Source: CAVTUU01 sp045804965 (GTDB taxonomy: Bacteria > Chloroflexota > Chloroflexia > Thermomicrobiales > UBA6265). From it: a stretch of 64,000 nucleotides of DNA. Made by a program: the position numbers and the translations under genes. Below the pieces are notes generated by a model. It worked only from the letters and a program-made list of their open reading frames with translations, was not told the origin of the DNA and searched no databases. Below are positions 60,952 through 64,000 of the stretch, in pieces. The stretch lies in the NCBI GenBank assembly GCA_045804965.1, contig JBJMMD010000047.1:430511-494510 (forward strand), given 5' to 3'. Numbering within the stretch: the first letter of the stretch is position 1; the number at the start of each line of letters is the position of its first letter.

Positions 60952-62262
60952 ATGCATCGTCGCCAAGCGGTTTATCCGATCACCATACTTTTATCGATAG
61001 CGACCGCGATCGGCATCTTCGCCGCTGGTTGGGTGGTGGCGAACCCCACCGTTGCCGATCCGGGCCCGCCCATCTCCAGAGATACCGTGCAAGCGTTCTA
61101 CGCTGGTATCAATCAGACAATTCGGACAGGGGATGCAACGGCGCTGGGGGCGGTGGTCGATGACCATGTTGTCACGCACGGTCCACTGGCATCGTTCGCG
61201 CCTGATCGCGCTGGTCTGACGCGTTATCTGCTGAGTCTGCACGCAACGAATCCCGCCATCGAACTCAAAGTCACCGATTTTACAGCGACCGACAATCGGG
61301 CCATGGTCAGCGTGTCGGTTGCCGGCGCAGATGACGGCACCTTCCTGGGGAATGCGCTCACTGGACTGACGCCGTGGGGCGATTTCGACGCGATACGGGT
61401 AAATAACCACAAGGTGGTCGAACTCTGGAGCGACGCAACGGGCTTGATATTCTTCGAACCATTGGCGCACTCCCTATTTGCGTTGAAGACCGACGTCGTC
61501 CACCAATACGTCGCGCTCGACCGGCTCTCGATTCCGTGGGAGACAACTTTTGTCGCTCCGGGATCCTTCGAGTTGCGTTTTATCCAGGTTGTGGCGGGCA
61601 CGGTCACCGTCGAAGCACACGACGATTATTCGACCAGGTTAGGTCCCGCATCCTCTATCGAGTCGTCGGCTCCGGACATTGGGCGGAGGCCGATGGCTCC
61701 TGGCGACCTCATCGGCATTCCTAGTCACGGCCGCATTGAACTGGAAAACACTGGACGGGACACCGCGACTGTGCTCGTGCTCGGCATTTCCAGGCGCGAT
61801 CCAAAGCCAGTAGTACTCGATCCCGCCTGTCCTCAAGGAAAGTCGTCATCGGCTGGTGAAACAGCTCCATCGAAATGGTGGACAGTCGATCGTCGTTTAG
61901 GGCTGAAGCCAGCACCTTCGATATCGTTGGCCACAAACGTCATTGTGACGATTGCGGGTGGAAACTTGGAAATCGACGCCGGCCGTGCGGCGTTCACGCC
62001 GAATGCAGCACTATCCGATTTTAGCCAAGGCGGTGTGAGTTTGTTGCTGGTCAATTCCGGCACACTCGATGTCGTGACGGCTGAGCAATTAGCAATTGCA
62101 AACCAGGGAGTCACTACAGCCTGCCGGCCAGGACGACTCGGAACTGACTCGGTTGGCGTGGTGAGTTCCAATGCCCACGTGAGCCTGCACAACCCGGCAG
62201 ACGGCGAGGTCATCCTCACAGTCTTCACGATTCACTCGGTCGATGAAACACCTACCGCCTAG
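60952..62262 (+). CDS. Exported or membrane-anchored SnoaL-like and cupin-like protein
   Basis: A 436-residue protein. Residues 1-36 are a signal peptide or anchor (ITILLSIATAIGIFAAGWVV). Residues of about 45-190 form a SnoaL-like domain (FYAGINQTIRTGDATALGAV, VVTHGPLASF, DNRAMVSVSVAGADDGTFLG). About 195-430 hold two cupin-type beta units (TFVAPGSFELRFIQVVAGTV, PMAPGDLIGIPSHG; LATNVIVTIAGGNLEIDAG). It joins the two domain types seen separately in the SnoaL cluster and the cyclase-cupin protein. It begins 140 bases after LuxR copy C; GTAGGAGTCGCGCATC precedes the ATG. No enzyme role can be assigned. Confidence 0.75.
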   Translation: MHRRQAVYPITILLSIATAIGIFAAGWVVANPTVADPGPPISRDTVQAFYAGINQTIRTGDATALGAVVDDHVVTHGPLASFAPDRAGLTRYLLSLHATNPAIELKVTDFTATDNRAMVSVSVAGADDGTFLGNALTGLTPWGDFDAIRVNNHKVVELWSDATGLIFFEPLAHSLFALKTDVVHQYVALDRLSIPWETTFVAPGSFELRFIQVVAGTVTVEAHDDYSTRLGPASSIESSAPDIGRRPMAPGDLIGIPSHGRIELENTGRDTATVLVLGISRRDPKPVVLDPACPQGKSSSAGETAPSKWWTVDRRLGLKPAPSISLATNVIVTIAGGNLEIDAGRAAFTPNAALSDFSQGGVSLLLVNSGTLDVVTAEQLAIANQGVTTACRPGRLGTDSVGVVSSNAHVSLHNPADGEVILTVFTIHSVDETPTA

Positions 62263-62583
62263 CATCTGGCATGCATTGCGAAACGGGAGACGAACCCATC
62301 GTCGAAATGGAACGGGCAAACTTGTCGTAGACACTGACTTTTCATGATCGCCGGTACATGCGGCCATGGTTGCCCAACTGGTTGCGAAATTCAGTTGCGG
62401 CGGAGGAATTGCATTTCGGTGCGAACATGAGGCGGGTAACTGCTCGTTCGTGCTAATCCTCGATTCGGGATCAGCCGACAGGCGCAGGTGATCGGGGAGC
62501 CTTCTTGGCCCCCGCGCGCTGAGCAGGCGGTTCGAGCGGGGCCTCGGTGGGGGGGCGGGCATCAGCTTCGAAGGAGGAACATC
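62263..62583. other. 321-base intergenic region
   Basis: No gene or repeat is supported; it becomes G-rich toward the end (GGTGGGGGGGCGGG) just before a strong ribosome site at 62572. Confidence 0.4.
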
Positions 62584-62685
62584 ATGGCGGATCACGCGCT
62601 CTTCGTGGGCTGGGGCGAGGTCATCAACCGCCGCGAACGAGGTACCTGGAGCCATGCCTTGGACGCTGATCTGATCGCGCGATAG
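62584..62685 (+). pseudogene. Truncated small gene with an intact start
   Basis: AAGGAGG stands six bases before ATG 62584. The 33-codon frame reads MADHALFVGWGEVINRRERG and ends in TAG. The MADHAxFxGWG start resembles a family of small actinobacterial/Chloroflexota proteins of roughly 100-130 residues, recalled from memory, so this is probably the stump of such a gene. Confidence 0.4.
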
Positions 62686-63396
62686 GCGAACGTTTCGTGT
62701 ATGCGCGTGGGGCGGCACAGAGTGTCCACCCGCACGCACCCGCCGTCGCCTCGTTGCAGGCTGAAGTGACGATTTCAGCGCGACGGTGGGTACCATCCCC
62801 TCCACCACGCACCACCTACACGACCGAAACTCCTCCGTACCCCTATCCCCCACCGCCCCCAAGGGCCAGGCAAGATGAGAAGGAAGATGGCGTTGCGGCT
62901 GCCACCATCCGGCGAGATTCGCGCAACGATCACGGTCATACTGCCGAACAATGCTGGACGGAAACCCCGCGAATTGCCCGCAACTTGGAGCGATCGCCGG
63001 GTACCTGGATGGCCGAAGTGGTAGCGCAAATGTCGCCAAACTTGCAGCGTCAGAGGACTCACTCGCGATGTGCGTCAGACACGGGCTACGAATCCGCTAT
63101 CAAACACGGTCCGACAAAATCGCGGTTCCGGGTCAGGCGGCAACCGAGCAAGACCATTGGATAGTTGCCTGACGACCGGCATGGCGTGCTTCCACCGCCA
63201 GCGCCCAACGCGTGCTAGTCACGTAGACCGTGGTACAACACTCGACAGGCGTGGCATCCTGGCGCCCATGCCGAACGCGTCCCTGGTCATGCGGGGGAGG
63301 CGCCCCCTCACGCGACCGGAACGATTGGGCTATGCGGCCTGCGGTTGCCTCCCCTTCATGCGGAATAGGCTATTCGAGCGAGCGGGGGGGAACAGC
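62686..63396. other. 711-base stretch without a supported gene
   Basis: Two short plus-strand frames read weakly protein-like, 62887 onward (MALRLPPSGEIRATITVILP) and 62951-63172 (AGYLDGRSGSANVAKLAASE). They overlap out of frame and lack firm starts. They may be one more decayed gene. Confidence 0.3.
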
Positions 63397-63600
63397 ATGC
63401 ACGGGCCGCATTGGTTTCGGGTGGAGCATCAGACCGAGGACGAGATCCACGCCCTCGACCGCATCGCCGATGTCTTCCCCACTCCTTGACGTTGACCCCG
63501 TTTCACAGCCGGCTGCTCCAGGTCGGCGTTCGCCACGGCCGCCTCGTGCTGATCGAAGAGCGGACCGGACGGATGGTGGCCCGGTGCGCTGCGCGCCCCC
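63397..63600 (+). pseudogene. Frameshifted gene remnant
   Basis: From ATG 63397 the frame reads MHGPHWFRVEHQTEDEIHAL and then DRIADVFPTP to a stop at 63489. A different frame continues TPFHSRLLQVGVRHGRLVLI, EERTGRMVARC. Together they look like one gene with a shift near 63485. No family is recognised. Bases 63601-63849 show nothing further. Confidence 0.3.
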
Positions 63601-63849
63601 AGCATCGGCGCGCGTCCCGGCGCCAACGGCTCCAAGGTTCACGAGGACGCGAGGCGCGACTGGATTGGGGAAGACGGTCGGCAGGTCGGGATCATTAAGC
63701 AAACGGCCCCGCGCGTGCTGCCCCGAGCTGCCAGAAAGAGGAAACCAGGCTGCCGGCACTGGCACCCTGGTTCCCCTGCGACGTTTGGATCAACGATTGC
63801 TATTGGCGGCTGTTTCAGGCCGCTTCAGCACATTATGTGGCGCGACCGT

Positions 63850-64000
63850 TCAGGCGGCAGGCGTGGCGGCCTCCGGCGTCGCGGGTGCGGACGGGTAGAA
63901 GAAGGCGTAGGTGGCCTCATACGGCTGACGAACCTCGTCGCCGACGTGGTCTGCGGCGCAGCTCTCGGCCGGTGCGGTGCCGCCAACGGTGTCGAGCCGC
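63850..64000 (-). CDS. DUF3455-like protein, C-terminal end (5' part outside window)
   Basis: The last 49 codons of a minus-strand gene, entering from the right edge and ending in TGA at 63850-63852. It reads RLDTVGGTAPAESCAADHVG, then QPYEATYAFFYP, then a PSAPATPEAATPAA tail. The Q/R-x-x-T-x-GG-x-AP...C...Y-x-A-x-Y-x-FY pattern is the C-terminus of DUF3455 proteins, which are secreted and of unknown role. The tail resembles that of the secreted SnoaL protein at 10194. Confidence 0.65.
   Translation of the reverse strand, partial: RLDTVGGTAPAESCAADHVGDEVRQPYEATYAFFYPSAPATPEAATPAA

Noticed and set aside
62089..63039. A 316-codon minus-strand frame
   Set aside because: It overlaps the end of the SnoaL/cupin gene, has low-complexity Arg/Ser/Pro composition and no family motif.

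Overview
The window looks like chromosome of a high-GC, free-living bacterium, most probably Chloroflexota of the Thermomicrobia type. This is inferred from content: several large class III adenylate cyclase/STAND-ATPase/TPR proteins, LuxR-type STAND regulators, Tat-exported cysteine-rich proteins with an SRRQLLR motif, an F420-type LLM oxidoreductase, and a TreS-maltokinase fusion beside GlgX-type glucan metabolism. No rRNA, tRNA or CRISPR array was seen.

1-13.7 kb is a co-oriented (+) cluster. A TPP-dependent decarboxylase/synthase (cut by the left edge) is followed by a run of SnoaL/NTF2-fold proteins: six single-domain, one triple, one double and one secreted double, 13 domains in about 9.6 kb. 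Interspersed are an NmrA-like reductase, a GMC oxidoreductase and a DJ-1/PfpI protein, and the run closes with an MMPL exporter. It reads as an undescribed pathway for a small organic substrate, and is the main discovery candidate. Dead copies of neighbouring families are also present: a VOC gene with an amber codon at 13.84 kb and a SnoaL gene with two frameshifts and an amber codon at 36.7-37.1 kb.

14-20 kb holds a PHA-granule-type protein, a VOC protein, GlgX, and a convergent AGE-epimerase/STAS fusion, separated by a perfect inverted-repeat terminator. 20-37 kb holds two Tat-exported Cys-rich proteins, three adenylate-cyclase multidomain regulators (923, 1685 and 935 aa), an LLM oxidoreductase and a thioredoxin-reductase-like flavoprotein. 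37-44 kb holds a nucleotidyltransferase with a 71-aa partner, an IS5-type transposase, an MBL hydrolase, a GrpB/LuxR-ATPase pair and an acetyltransferase.

44-53 kb holds the TreS-maltokinase fusion, an adenylate cyclase-TM-cupin protein and a second LuxR-ATPase. About 52.7-58.3 kb is an accessory island: gene debris, an HTH remnant, a clear promoter with an adjacent inverted repeat, two small coupled ORFs, and a TOPRIM/ATPase primase-helicase gene broken by one in-frame TGA and carrying repeated GGGACC motifs near its 3' end. 58.4-62.3 kb holds a third LuxR-ATPase followed by a membrane-anchored SnoaL/cupin protein. The last 1.7 kb is mostly debris, ending in the 3' end of a DUF3455-like gene on the minus strand.

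Together there are seven large signalling ATPase/cyclase proteins in about 40 kb, next to proteins whose sensory or output domains (SnoaL, cupin, Cys-rich export) recur across the window. This suggests lineage-specific family expansion rather than a compact housekeeping region.
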